This document shows, piece by piece, positions 28,572-37,720 of a DNA stretch of 64,000 nt. How positions within the stretch are numbered: the stretch's first letter is position 1; the number at the start of each line of letters is the position of its first letter. Under the pieces are notes generated by a model that saw nothing but the letters and a program-made list of their open reading frames with translations, had not been told where the DNA came from and searched no databases. Source of the DNA: Comamonadaceae bacterium OTU4NAUVB1 (GTDB lineage Bacteria; Pseudomonadota; Gammaproteobacteria; Burkholderiales; Burkholderiaceae_C); contig CP099603.1 of the NCBI GenBank assembly GCA_024372625.1, positions 310,001 to 374,000 on the forward strand, given 5' to 3'. Both the position numbers and the translations under genes were made by a program.

Positions 28572-31071
28572 TCCGGCGCCGCTGCGCGTGCTGCTGCTGG
28601 AGGATTCGCGCTTCGACGCCGAACTGGTGCTGGAGGCCCTCGCCAGCGCGCTGCCCCAGGCGCAGCCGACCTGGGTGCGCGACGAGGCGGGCTTCCTGGC
28701 GGCGCTGGCCGCCACGGCGTTCGACCTGATCCTCTCGGACGTCGAGCTGCCCGGGTTTTCCGGCGTGCAGGCGCTGGATTTCGCGCGCGCGCACCACCCG
28801 GGCGTCCCGTTCGTCTTCGTCTCGGGCGTGATCGGGGAGGACAACGCGGTCGAGCTGCTCAAGCGCGGCGCCACCGACTACGTGAGCAAGGCCCGCATGG
28901 CGCGCCTGCCCGTGGTGCTGGACCGGGCGCTGCGCGAGGCGGCCGAACTCGCAGCGCGCCATGCCGCCGAGAGCCGCCTGCGGGAGGCCGACGACGCCTT
29001 CGTGCGGGTCGAGTCCCGGCGCATGGCGCTGGTCGAGCTGAGCGACCGCATCCGCGACCTGGACGACCCCGGCGAACTCGCCTACGCCGCCGCGGAGATC
29101 GTCGGGCGGCAGCTGGGCGTCGACCGCGCCGGCTACGGCGTGGTGGACACCATCGCCGAGGTCATCACCATCGACCGCGACTGGACCCTGCCGGGCGTGC
29201 CCAGCCTGGCGGGCGCGCTGCGGTTCCGCGACTACGGCTCCTACATCGACGACCTGCGTCGCGGCGTGACCGTGGCCATCGGGGACGCCTATGTCGATGC
29301 CCGCACGGCCGCGAACGCCGACGCGCTGGTGGCCATCCAGGCGCGGGCGTTCGTCAACATGCCGCTGACCGAGAAGGGCGGGCTGGTCGGCCTGCTCTAT
29401 GCCAACCACGGCGCCGTGCGCGGCTGGCCGGCGGAGGACCTGGCGTTCATCCGCGAGATCGGCGAGCGCGTGCGCACGGCCATCGCGCGGCTGGACGCGC
29501 AGCACGAACTGACCGCGTTCGCCGCGTCCCTGGAGCGGCAGGTCGAGGAGCGCACCTACGAGCGCGACCGCACCTGGAAGCTCAACCAGGACCTGCTCGG
29601 CGTGGCCAACCCCGACGGCTTCTTCGAGAGCGTGAACCCGGCCTGGGAGGCGGTCCTGGGCTGGAGCGCCGAGGAGATCCGCCGCATCCCGTTTCGCGAA
29701 CTGGTGCATCCGGAGGACCTGGCCGCGACGCAGGACGAGCTGCGGCGCCTGGCGCAGGGCCAGCGCACCCAGCGCTTCGTCAACCGCTACCGCACGAAAT
29801 CCGGCGGCTATCGCTGGCTGGCCTGGACGGCCGTGCCCGACCGCGGCCTGATGTACACCGCCGCGCGCGACATCACCGAGGACAAAGAGCGCGAGGCCGA
29901 ACTCGAGGCCGCGAAGGAGCAGTTGCGCCAGAGCCAGAAGCTCGAGGCCGTGGGGCAGCTGACCGGCGGACTGGCGCACGACTTCAACAACCTGCTCGCG
30001 GCCATCACCGGCAGCCTGGAACTGATGCGGCGGCGCAGCGCGGCGGGCCGGACGGCCGAACTCGAACGCTACATCGGCGTCGCGCAGGGCGCGGCGCAGC
30101 GCGCGGCGGCGCTCACGCACCGGATGCTGGCGTTCTCGCGCCGCCAGACGCTGGCGCCCAAGTCGCTGGACGTGAACCGGCTCGTCGCGGACATGGCGGA
30201 CCTGCTGCGCCGCACGATCGGCCCGGAGATCCACCTGGAGACGATCGCCGCCGTCGGCCTGTGGAGCGTGCTGGCCGATCCGAGCCAGCTGGAGAACGCG
30301 CTGCTGAACCTGTGCATCAACGCCCGCGACGCCATGCCGGGCGGCGGGCGGCTGGTGGTCGAGACCGCCAACCGCTGGATCGACGAACGCACCGCGCGCG
30401 AGCGCGAACTCGCGCCCGGCCAGTACGTCTCGCTGTGCGTGAGCGACGACGGCGTGGGCATGAGCCCCGAGGTCGCCGCGCGCGCCTTCGACCCCTTCTT
30501 CACCACCAAGCCGATCGGCATGGGCACGGGCCTCGGCCTGTCGATGATCTACGGCTTCGCCAAGCAGTCCGGCGGGCTGGTGCGCATCTACTCGGAAGCC
30601 GGCCAGGGCACCATGGTGTGCCTCTACCTGCCCCGGCACGCGGCGCCGGCGGAGCCCGTCGCCGCGAGCGCGCCGGCGGTCGTCGCGCCGCGGGCCGACC
30701 GGGGCCAGAGCGTGCTGGTGGTGGACGACGAGCCGGCCGTGCGGATGCTCGTCGTCGAGGTCATGCAGGAGTTGGGCTACGCCACGCTGGAGGCCGCCGA
30801 CGGCGCCGAGGCGCTGGCGCACCTGCGCTCGCCGGCGCGCATCGACCTGCTGGTCACCGACGTCGGCCTGCCCGGCGGCATGAACGGCCGTCAGGTCGCG
30901 GATGCGGCGCGGGGCGTGCGGGCGGGCCTGCGCGTGCTCTTCATCACCGGCTACGCCGAGAACGCCGTGCTCAGCCACGGCCACCTCGACCCCGGCATGC
31001 ACGTCATGACCAAGCCGTTCGACATGGACGTGCTGGCGAGGCGCGTCAAGGACCTGATCGAGAGCGACTGA
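28564..31071 (+). CDS. Hybrid sensor histidine kinase, REC-GAF-PAS-HisKA-HATPase-REC
   Basis: An 835-residue cytoplasmic hybrid kinase with no membrane helix. An N-terminal receiver (D59 in LSDVELPG) is followed by a GAF domain (about 145-320), a short coiled coil, and a PAS domain (about 335-455, [20 protein letters not shown]). HisKA has H472 in [11 protein letters not shown], HATPase is at about 570-695 ([25 protein letters not shown]), and a C-terminal receiver has D766 in VTDVGLPG. The leading receiver suggests that phosphate from the upstream kinase tunes this kinase, which then feeds its own C-terminal receiver. It is co-translated with the phytochrome regulator. Confidence 0.92.
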   Translation: MSSPAPLRVLLLEDSRFDAELVLEALASALPQAQPTWVRDEAGFLAALAATAFDLILSDVELPGFSGVQALDFARAHHPGVPFVFVSGVIGEDNAVELLKRGATDYVSKARMARLPVVLDRALREAAELAARHAAESRLREADDAFVRVESRRMALVELSDRIRDLDDPGELAYAAAEIVGRQLGVDRAGYGVVDTIAEVITIDRDWTLPGVPSLAGALRFRDYGSYIDDLRRGVTVAIGDAYVDARTAANADALVAIQARAFVNMPLTEKGGLVGLLYANHGAVRGWPAEDLAFIREIGERVRTAIARLDAQHELTAFAASLERQVEERTYERDRTWKLNQDLLGVANPDGFFESVNPAWEAVLGWSAEEIRRIPFRELVHPEDLAATQDELRRLAQGQRTQRFVNRYRTKSGGYRWLAWTAVPDRGLMYTAARDITEDKEREAELEAAKEQLRQSQKLEAVGQLTGGLAHDFNNLLAAITGSLELMRRRSAAGRTAELERYIGVAQGAAQRAAALTHRMLAFSRRQTLAPKSLDVNRLVADMADLLRRTIGPEIHLETIAAVGLWSVLADPSQLENALLNLCINARDAMPGGGRLVVETANRWIDERTARERELAPGQYVSLCVSDDGVGMSPEVAARAFDPFFTTKPIGMGTGLGLSMIYGFAKQSGGLVRIYSEAGQGTMVCLYLPRHAAPAEPVAASAPAVVAPRADRGQSVLVVDDEPAVRMLVVEVMQELGYATLEAADGAEALAHLRSPARIDLLVTDVGLPGGMNGRQVADAARGVRAGLRVLFITGYAENAVLSHGHLDPGMHVMTKPFDMDVLARRVKDLIESD

Positions 31072-31145
31072 TTCTTCCTACGCCGGGCGGCGCCGCCGTG
31101 CCTTCCAATCGCCTTTTCACTCGATCCCGTCAGGCTTACGTTTCC

Positions 31146-31379
31146 ATGGACACCACGACCCCTACCCTCCAGACCCTTTTCGACCAGCTCGGCCTGCCCA
31201 GCGAAGCCGCCGACATCGACCGCTTCGTGGCCGAGAACCGTCCCGTTCCCCAGGAGGTGGCCCTGCCCGACGCCCCGTTCTGGACGCCGGCCCAGGCGCA
31301 GTTCCTGCGCGAGGAGTGGAAGGACGATGCGGAGTGGATCCCGGTGGTGGACCAGCTCAACGTGATGCTGCGCGATTGA
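31146..31379 (+). CDS. DUF2789 family small protein
   Basis: A 77-residue acidic protein matching the DUF2789 pattern: TLQTLFDQLGLPS at the N-terminus, PLPDAPFW-like ALPDAPFWTPAQAQFLREEW in the middle and DAEWIPVVDQLNVMLR at the end. Its function is unknown. It follows the hybrid kinase by 74 bp and precedes a secreted protein; co-transcription with the signalling block is possible but the gap is longer than the overlaps upstream. Confidence 0.85.
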   Translation: MDTTTPTLQTLFDQLGLPSEAADIDRFVAENRPVPQEVALPDAPFWTPAQAQFLREEWKDDAEWIPVVDQLNVMLRD

Positions 31380-31435
31380 GGACGCCCGGTCTCGCCCTGG
31401 CGGCCGCGCGCGCGCTCCGTGTCGCGGCGAAACGG

Positions 31436-31939
31436 ATGCCGGCATTGGCATTGGCGCTGGCGATCGGGCTGGGCGCGATGTCCGCCGTCGCGCTCGCGCA
31501 GGAACTGCCGGCCGGCGTCCGATGGGGCATGGACGCCGACGCCCTGCGCGCCGCCGTTCCCGACGCCAGCCGCGTCGCCCGGCCGCAGCGCCTGGCCGGT
31601 GGCGTCGCCGGCACCTGGCACGCGCCCCCGGTGCGGATCGCCGATGCGCTGGATGCCGAGCCCGTCTTCTTCTTCGGTGGGGGCCGTCTGGTCCGCGTCG
31701 AGCACGTGGCCGCCGGCCTCGACGCGCCCGATCGCGGCGAAGCCGCCTTCGCCGCGCTGCGTGACTGGGGTCGCGAGCGCTTCGGCGCCGAACTGGCGAC
31801 GCGCGACCCCGGCAGCGAGATCGCGGCCTGGGTCGACGGCGACACCGACGTCTATGTCCAGCGTACCGTCGACGCCCGGGGCGCGACGGTACGGCTGGTC
31901 CGCAAGCTGCGCGTGGTGAAGGACGGCCGGGCGCTCTGA
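31436..31939 (+). CDS. Secreted protein of unknown function
   Basis: A 167-residue protein with a signal peptide (MPALALALAIGLGAMSAVALAQ) cut about residue 21. The mature part starts ELPAGVRWGMDADALRAAVP, a pattern of periplasmic proteins that begin with a small helical hairpin, and is mostly beta afterwards. I do not recognise the family. A TTG at 31376, overlapping the DUF2789 stop, would give a 20-residue longer N-terminus; the ATG at 31436 gives the better signal peptide. Confidence 0.65.
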   Translation: MPALALALAIGLGAMSAVALAQELPAGVRWGMDADALRAAVPDASRVARPQRLAGGVAGTWHAPPVRIADALDAEPVFFFGGGRLVRVEHVAAGLDAPDRGEAAFAALRDWGRERFGAELATRDPGSEIAAWVDGDTDVYVQRTVDARGATVRLVRKLRVVKDGRAL

Positions 31940-31947
31940 ACGAGCGC

Positions 31948-34464
31948 TCAGCCTGCCAGCAGGGGTTGTCCGACGGTGGCCGAGGCGGGTGGACCGAACG
32001 GGTCGCCGCCCGCGGGCAGCGGGTCGCCCCACTGCGCACGGTTCTGCCGCAGCAGGGTCATCACGTCGTCGGCCATGGCCTCCAGCAGCTTGACCTCGCG
32101 CTGGCTCAGTGCGCGCGGCTCCACGTCCAGCAGGCACAGCGTGCCCAGGACGTGCCCGGCGGCGTCGCGCAGCGGCGCGCCGGCATAGAAGCGCACGCCC
32201 TTGGCGCCCAGGGCCGGATTGCCGGCGAAGCGCAGGTCACGGCTCACGTCGGGCACCACCATCGTCTGCGCGTTGGCCACCACGTGGCCGCACAGCGACA
32301 GCGAACGCGGCAGGTCGAGTTCCTGCGCGGTCACCGGCGCGACGCCGGAGGCGTCGGGCGTGACCAGCGGGCCATGGGCGGCCAGCACGTTCTGGCGGTC
32401 CTCCTCGATCAGCGACACCATCGCCAGCGGCATGTCGAAGATGTCGGCCGCGCGCTTGGACGCGGCCTCGAAGAGCGGCATCGCCCGCGCGTCGAGCGCG
32501 CCGCTGGTGCGCAGCGCCTCCATCCGCACGGCGTCGTCGGCCGGCACCTGGGGCGCCATGAAGCCCTGGTCGAGCTTGGCGCCGGTCAGCGCGACGATGC
32601 GGATCACGGCCTCCGTGACGGAGGTGACCACGGCGTCCGCGCCCAGCGACTTGCAGGCCGCCTCGCCCAGCAGATCGGCCGGAGCGTTCCACAGGCCCAG
32701 GATGATGTGAATGTCGGGCCAGCGCCGGCGCAGGCGGCGGCAGAAGTGGCGCGCCGGAACCTGCGGGTCGCGGCTGAAGTACGACAGCAGCACCACTTGC
32801 GCGCCTTTGAGGTCGAGGCGGGCGATGTAGTCGGCGCTGATGGTGGCCGCCGGGCGATGCTCCGCCGGCAGTCCCTCCAGCGACAGCGAGTGCGCCAGCA
32901 TGCGCGCGGCCAGCGTGTCGATTTCCCACTTCGCGCCGATGCACACGGTCGTCGGCAGCGCCGCGCCGAGGGCGCTGGCGTGCTGCTCGGCCACGTCGTC
33001 GATCAGCGTCTCCATGCCGATGACGATGCGATGGCGGTGGTGGGCGGTGGCCGCGCTGCCCTGGTCCTGGCTGGCCATGCGCAGTACCGGCAGGCCGACC
33101 TGGTCGTAGAACGCGGTCACCTTGACGTTGCTGGTCTGCTCGTGCGCGAGTTCGATGGCTTCCTCGACGTCGCCGGCGATCAGGCGCTGGTAGATGCGCG
33201 TCGGCGCGTCGAGCGCCGGCTGGCTGCCCAGCAGCACGTCCAGGAATTGCAGGCGCGGCAGGTAGCGCCCGATCACCAGCAGGCACACCGTCAGCGGCGT
33301 GGACATCACCAACCCGACCGGTCCCCACAGCGCGGTCCAGAAGATCGCCGAGGCCATCAGCGAGATCGCCGACAGTCCGGTGCTCGCGCCGTAGAGCCAG
33401 GGCGCGACGAAGTTGCTGCTGATCATCTGCAGCACGCCGATCAGCGCCAGCGTCCACAGCACCATGTGCCAGCCCGGGTCGATGGCGAAGGCCAGGGTGA
33501 GGGGGAACGCGGCCGAGATCATCGGGCCGACGTAGGGCACGAAACGCATGACGATCGCCGTCGCGCCCCACAGGAGCGCCCCCGGGATGCCGATGATCCA
33601 CAGCCCGAGCGCGAGCGGCAGCCCGTAGCTGGCGTTCACGATCAGCTGCATGGTGAGGTATTTGCTGATGCGCGCGCCGGCCTCGTCCATGGCGTCGGTC
33701 GAGCGGTGCAGGCTGCCCCCCCACAGCCGCAGCATGCGGTCGCGCAGGTCCAGCCGGTCGAGCAGGATCAGCACCACGAACACCATCACGATGCCGGCGG
33801 TGGCGAGCGGGCCGCTGCCCAGCCTGAGCCATTCGGTGGCGGTCTCGAAGGCCGACGGCGGCGTCTCCTCGATCACCACGCGCCGCGGCGTCAGTTCGCG
33901 CGCGCCCGGGCGCGTCGGGTCCGCCGCCGGGACGCTGGGCGTGACCGGGAGGTTGATCTCCCGGCGCAGGGTCTCGAAGGTCTTGGACACGCCGTCGAAC
34001 ATGCCGGGCTTGTCGGCGTCCTCGCGCAGGTCGCGCAGCTTGTCGACGATGTTGTTCTGGTAGGTGGGCAGGCGCGCGCTCAGCGTGCTGACCTGGTTGG
34101 CCAGGAACAGCCCGGTCAGGCCGATGAGCACCAGCGTGGCCACGGCCACCACCGCGACCGCCGGCATGCGCGGCAGGCCCAGCCGCTTGAGCCGGACTAC
34201 CAGCGGATCGAGCACGAAGCCCAGGAAGATGGCCAGCGCGAGCGGAATCAGGATGTCGCGGCCGAAATACAGCGCCGCGATGATGATCGCCGCGGTCACC
34301 AGCCCCATCATCAGCCGCAGCTCGGGCAGCAGCGTCAGCAGCACGCTGCCGGGTTCGTTGATCTGCCGCAGCGAGGCCAGGTGGCTCTGTTCGACGGGAT
34401 CCTCGACGGGCTCGCGGGGGCGTGGGGACGGCGCGTCCGGCGTCGACTTCTCGAAATCTGTCAC
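31948..34464 (-). CDS. AI-2E family permease fused to a Rossmann-like domain and a C-terminal GAF domain
   Basis: An 838-residue fusion. The GTG at 34464 has GGAG 8 nt upstream; no ATG lies in a sensible place. Residues about 45-405 are an AI-2E transporter-family membrane domain with seven to eight helices (ILIPLALAIFLGFVLDPLV, ALLWGATAIVMRFVPYVGPM, GLVMSTPLTVCLLVIGRYLP). About 415-480 is a soluble helical stretch, 520-630 looks like an alpha/beta B12-binding-type fold (VCIGAKWEIDTLAARMLAHSL...VVLLSYFSRDPQVPARHFCR), and about 675-815 is a GAF domain (MVSLIEEDRQNVLAAHG, LCGHVVANAQTMVVPD, AGAPLRDAAGHVLGTLCLLD). AI-2E permeases are usually 350-400 residues. Substrate and signal are unknown. Confidence 0.87.
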   Translation of the reverse strand: MTDFEKSTPDAPSPRPREPVEDPVEQSHLASLRQINEPGSVLLTLLPELRLMMGLVTAAIIIAALYFGRDILIPLALAIFLGFVLDPLVVRLKRLGLPRMPAVAVVAVATLVLIGLTGLFLANQVSTLSARLPTYQNNIVDKLRDLREDADKPGMFDGVSKTFETLRREINLPVTPSVPAADPTRPGARELTPRRVVIEETPPSAFETATEWLRLGSGPLATAGIVMVFVVLILLDRLDLRDRMLRLWGGSLHRSTDAMDEAGARISKYLTMQLIVNASYGLPLALGLWIIGIPGALLWGATAIVMRFVPYVGPMISAAFPLTLAFAIDPGWHMVLWTLALIGVLQMISSNFVAPWLYGASTGLSAISLMASAIFWTALWGPVGLVMSTPLTVCLLVIGRYLPRLQFLDVLLGSQPALDAPTRIYQRLIAGDVEEAIELAHEQTSNVKVTAFYDQVGLPVLRMASQDQGSAATAHHRHRIVIGMETLIDDVAEQHASALGAALPTTVCIGAKWEIDTLAARMLAHSLSLEGLPAEHRPAATISADYIARLDLKGAQVVLLSYFSRDPQVPARHFCRRLRRRWPDIHIILGLWNAPADLLGEAACKSLGADAVVTSVTEAVIRIVALTGAKLDQGFMAPQVPADDAVRMEALRTSGALDARAMPLFEAASKRAADIFDMPLAMVSLIEEDRQNVLAAHGPLVTPDASGVAPVTAQELDLPRSLSLCGHVVANAQTMVVPDVSRDLRFAGNPALGAKGVRFYAGAPLRDAAGHVLGTLCLLDVEPRALSQREVKLLEAMADDVMTLLRQNRAQWGDPLPAGGDPFGPPASATVGQPLLAG

Positions 34465-34583
34465 TGCGAAGCTCCGGTAGGGAAACCCGAGGTTACGGCC
34501 AAGGGAAAGATCGGTGTGAAAGCCGGCGGCTTCGAACCCACAATGCAGCCACTTTTCACGCGCGCATCGCGCAGGAGACACGC

Positions 34584-35483
34584 ATGGAACCGCAAGCACG
34601 ACAACGCATCGGCCTGATCGGCGTGGGCCTCATGGGCCACGGCATCGCCTTCAACATCCAGAAGCACGGCCACCCGCTCGCGGTGCTGGCGCACGCCGGC
34701 AACCAGCCGATCGACGACCTCGTGGCGGGCGGCGCGACGGTCCATGGCACGCCGGCCGAGCTGGCCGCGGCGGTCGACGTGCTGCTGCTGTGCGTGACCG
34801 GCACCCCGCAGGTCGAGGCCGTGCTGCTGGGGGAGGGGGGCGCGCTGGGCGCGCTGCGTGCGGGCGGCGTGGTCATCGACTGCTCGACCGCCATTCCGGC
34901 GTCGACCGAGCGCCTGGCCGCGCGCGTGGCCGAGGCCGGCGGGCGCTTCATGGACGCGGCCATGACGCGCACGCCCAAGGAGGCCGCCGAGGGCCGGCTC
35001 AACCTGCTGGTGGGCGCCGACGACGCGCTGTTCGCGCAGTGCCGCCCGCTGCTCGCGTGCTTCGCCGAGAACATCACGCACGTCGGGCCGGTGGGCGCCG
35101 GCCACCGCATGAAGCTGCTGCACAACTACGTGTCGCTGGGCTCGGTGGCGCTGATCGCCGAGGCCGCCGCCTGCGCCGCGCGCGCCGGGGTCGCGCCCGA
35201 GGTCTTCGTCGACGTGCTGGCCAAGGGCGGCGGTGGCGGCATGGCGCTGGAGCGGCTCCGGCCGGTCCTGCTCTCGGGCGACGCGAGCGGCCTGCGCTTC
35301 GCGATGTCCAACGCGGCCAAGGACCTGGGCTACTACGCCGCCATGGCCGAGGACGGCCACGCCGCGCGGGCCATCGCCGAGGGCGTGCGCCGGACCTTCG
35401 AGGAGGCCCTGACGCACGGCGACCCGCAAGCGCTGGTGCCCGAACTGGTCGCGCAACTGACCCGCCGCGGCGACGGCCGCTGA
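34584..35483 (+). CDS. NAD(P)-dependent beta-hydroxyacid dehydrogenase (3-hydroxyisobutyrate dehydrogenase family)
   Basis: A 299-residue enzyme with the Rossmann motif GLIGVGLMGHGIA (about 9-21), substrate-binding DCSTAIPASTERLA, and the catalytic Lys in GAGHRMKLLHNYVS. The family reduces or oxidises short beta-hydroxyacids such as 3-hydroxyisobutyrate, tartronate semialdehyde or glyoxylate. GCAGGAGA precedes the ATG at 34584. It diverges from the AI-2E fusion and converges on the aldo/keto reductase. The exact substrate cannot be assigned. Confidence 0.88.
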   Translation: MEPQARQRIGLIGVGLMGHGIAFNIQKHGHPLAVLAHAGNQPIDDLVAGGATVHGTPAELAAAVDVLLLCVTGTPQVEAVLLGEGGALGALRAGGVVIDCSTAIPASTERLAARVAEAGGRFMDAAMTRTPKEAAEGRLNLLVGADDALFAQCRPLLACFAENITHVGPVGAGHRMKLLHNYVSLGSVALIAEAAACAARAGVAPEVFVDVLAKGGGGGMALERLRPVLLSGDASGLRFAMSNAAKDLGYYAAMAEDGHAARAIAEGVRRTFEEALTHGDPQALVPELVAQLTRRGDGR

Positions 35484-35524
35484 ACCGGCCACGGCCACAG
35501 CCGACTTCGCGGCGCCGGCGCGCC

Positions 35525-36523
35525 TCACGCGAGCACGCCGGCGACCCGGCCGCGCCAGAACGCCGCGTCGGGCAGGGGACCGGTGCCCGCGCGGGCGTTG
35601 TCGGCCATGTGCTCCGGCCGGCTCGTGCCGGGGATCACGCAGGTCACGGCCGGATGCGACAGCGTGAACTTCAGCAGCACCTGGGCCCAGCTCGCGGCGC
35701 CGATCTCCGCCGCCCAGGCCGGCAGCGGCCGCTCGCGCAGCCGGCGCAGCAGGCCGCCGCCGCCGAAGGGCTGGTTGACGATCACCGCCACGCCGCGCTC
35801 GGCGGCCAGCGGCAGCAGGCGGCGTTCGACCTCGCGGTCGTCGAGGGCGTAGTTGATCTGCAGGAAGTCCAGGGGCTCGGCGCGCAGCACGGCCTCGACC
35901 TCGTCGAAGGCGGCCGTCGTGTAGTGCGTGATGCCGACGTGACGCACGCGCCCCTGCGCCTTCAGCTCGCGCACCGTGGCCAGCTGGACGCGCCAGTCGA
36001 CCAGGTTGTGCACCTGCATCAGGTCGATGCGCCGCGTGCCCAGCAGCGCGAAGGAGCGCTCCATCTGCGCGAGGCCGGCGGCGCGGCCGCGCGTCCAGAC
36101 TTTGGTCGCGACGAAGGCCGGCGGTCGCGGCGCCGGCAGCTCGGCGAGCAGTTCGCCGGTGGTCTGCTCGGAGCGGCCGTACATGGGGGAGCTGTCGAGG
36201 ACGCGGCCGCCGGCGTCGAACAGCGCGCGCAGCACGCCCGGCAGGCGCTGGTGCTCGGCGCTGCCGGGCGCGTGGTCGAAGCCGACCCAGGTGCCGCAGC
36301 CGATGACCGGCAGGGCCTCGCCGGTGGAGGGGACGGGGCGGGTGTGCATGGGCGGGGTCGAGGAGGTGGCGGGCGGCGTGGTGGACGGCACGGTGGCGGG
36401 CGCGGCGGCGCCGGCCGGCAGCATGGCCGACAGCGCGAGTCCAGCGGCGCCGCGCAGGACCTGCGCGCGGGTCGGGCCCGACCGGGCGAGCGGGGAAGCG
36501 GAGCGGTTAACGGGGGCGGGCAT
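35525..36523 (-). CDS. Aldo/keto reductase with an N-terminal export-like leader
   Basis: A 332-residue AKR. The catalytic tetrad is visible: Asp and Tyr in VLDSSPMYGRSE, Lys in FVATKVW, His in LMQVHNLVDW. A C-terminal VIPGTSRPEHMADN binds the cofactor. Unusually, residues 1-45 look like an export signal: TRAQVLRGAAGLALSAMLPAGAAA, split here as a TRAQVLR motif then a hydrophobic run, which is a Tat-like leader with only one of the two arginines, followed by a Thr/Pro-rich linker. Related exported AKRs with full RR motifs are known. The substrate is unknown. Confidence 0.85.
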   Translation of the reverse strand: MPAPVNRSASPLARSGPTRAQVLRGAAGLALSAMLPAGAAAPATVPSTTPPATSSTPPMHTRPVPSTGEALPVIGCGTWVGFDHAPGSAEHQRLPGVLRALFDAGGRVLDSSPMYGRSEQTTGELLAELPAPRPPAFVATKVWTRGRAAGLAQMERSFALLGTRRIDLMQVHNLVDWRVQLATVRELKAQGRVRHVGITHYTTAAFDEVEAVLRAEPLDFLQINYALDDREVERRLLPLAAERGVAVIVNQPFGGGGLLRRLRERPLPAWAAEIGAASWAQVLLKFTLSHPAVTCVIPGTSRPEHMADNARAGTGPLPDAAFWRGRVAGVLA

Positions 36524-36669
36524 GCTTCGGTCTACCGGAATTTGCCCCACCGGTCTGCAAGCCGAAGGGGTCGGATGGCGGCGAACAAGCCGCCTTCATG
36601 GCAAATTCCCGGCCGGACCCCGTCCACGCCGGCGCACCCGGCGATTCCAAGCATCCGGAGACACAACCC

Positions 36670-37653
36670 ATGAGAATCCCGCCGACCCTGACGCGACGGC
36701 TCGCGCTGCCGCTGCTCGCCACCCTGTTCGCCGCCCCCGTCCTCGCGCAGGGCGCCTATCCCGACAAGCCCGTCACCATCGTCGTGCCGCAGGGCGCGGG
36801 CGGGGCCAACGACGCCATCGCGCGCATCGTGGTGCAGAAGCTGGCGGTGCTGCTCAAGCAGAGCGTCGTCATCGACAACCGGCCGGGCGCCGGCGGCAAC
36901 ATCGGCACCGCCTACGTCGCCAAGGCCAAGCCGGACGGCTATACGCTGGTGCTGACCACCAACAGCGCGCACGTGGTCAACCCGTGGCTCTACAAGAACA
37001 TCGGCTTCGACCCGGTCAAGGATTTCACGCCGATCGGCACGGTGGCCACGGCCGGCTACGTGCTGGTGGCCAACCCGGCGTTCCCGGCGAACAACGTCAG
37101 GGAACTGATCGCGCGTGTGAAGGCCGCGCCGCCGGGCTCGATCAGCTACGCGTCGGCGGGCAACGGCACGCTCAACCACCTCATCGGCGAACAGCTCAAG
37201 AAGCAGGGCGGCATCGAGATGGTCCACGTGCCCTACCGCACCTCGGCGGCGGCCGTGACCGACGTGGTGGGCGGCCAGCTGCCGCTGTCGGTGCAGAGCC
37301 TGCCCTCGTCGATCGCGTTCATCAAGGGCGGCAAGCTGAAGCTCCTGGGCGTGGCCAACGAGAAACGCATCGCCGCCTTTCCCGACGTGCCCACCATCGG
37401 GAAGACGCTGCCGGGCTTCGGCACCACGCCGTGGTACGGCCTGCTCGCGCCGGCGGGCACCCCGCAGCCGGTGGTCGAGCGGCTGCAGGCCGCCCTGGCC
37501 GAGGCGCTCGACGGCAAGGACGTCCAGGACCAGCTCGCCGCCCAGGGCTGCGAGGTCTTCAAGGGCACCCCGGCCGCCTTCGCGACGCTGATCCGCACCG
37601 AGCTTCCGCAGTGGGAGCGGGTCGTGAAGGCTTCCGGCGCGACGCTGGACTGA
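36670..37653 (+). CDS. Bug/TTT family periplasmic solute-binding protein
   Basis: A 327-residue tripartite tricarboxylate transporter receptor (Bug family). A signal peptide is cut after VLAQ (about residue 26). Family motifs are YPDKPVTIVVPQGAGGANDAIAR, split as the PDKP start and the GGANDAIAR loop, then NRPGAGGNIGTAYVAKAKPDGYT and YASAGNGTLNHL. No TctAB permease genes are adjacent. Such orphan receptors are abundant in Comamonadaceae and Bordetella and bind small carboxylates or amides. It has its own upstream region and diverges from the aldo/keto reductase. Confidence 0.9.
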   Translation: MRIPPTLTRRLALPLLATLFAAPVLAQGAYPDKPVTIVVPQGAGGANDAIARIVVQKLAVLLKQSVVIDNRPGAGGNIGTAYVAKAKPDGYTLVLTTNSAHVVNPWLYKNIGFDPVKDFTPIGTVATAGYVLVANPAFPANNVRELIARVKAAPPGSISYASAGNGTLNHLIGEQLKKQGGIEMVHVPYRTSAAAVTDVVGGQLPLSVQSLPSSIAFIKGGKLKLLGVANEKRIAAFPDVPTIGKTLPGFGTTPWYGLLAPAGTPQPVVERLQAALAEALDGKDVQDQLAAQGCEVFKGTPAAFATLIRTELPQWERVVKASGATLD

Positions 37654-37720
37654 GCGTCCTCGGGCGGCGCGGCGGGACGGTCGTCTACCATGGGGCGTCC
37701 TGTCCGTCACGTGGCTCCGA

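Noticed and set aside
31966..34617. Plus-strand frame of about 883 codons opposite the AI-2E fusion
   Set aside because: Gln/His/Arg-rich shadow; the minus-strand frame has clear membrane and GAF motifs.
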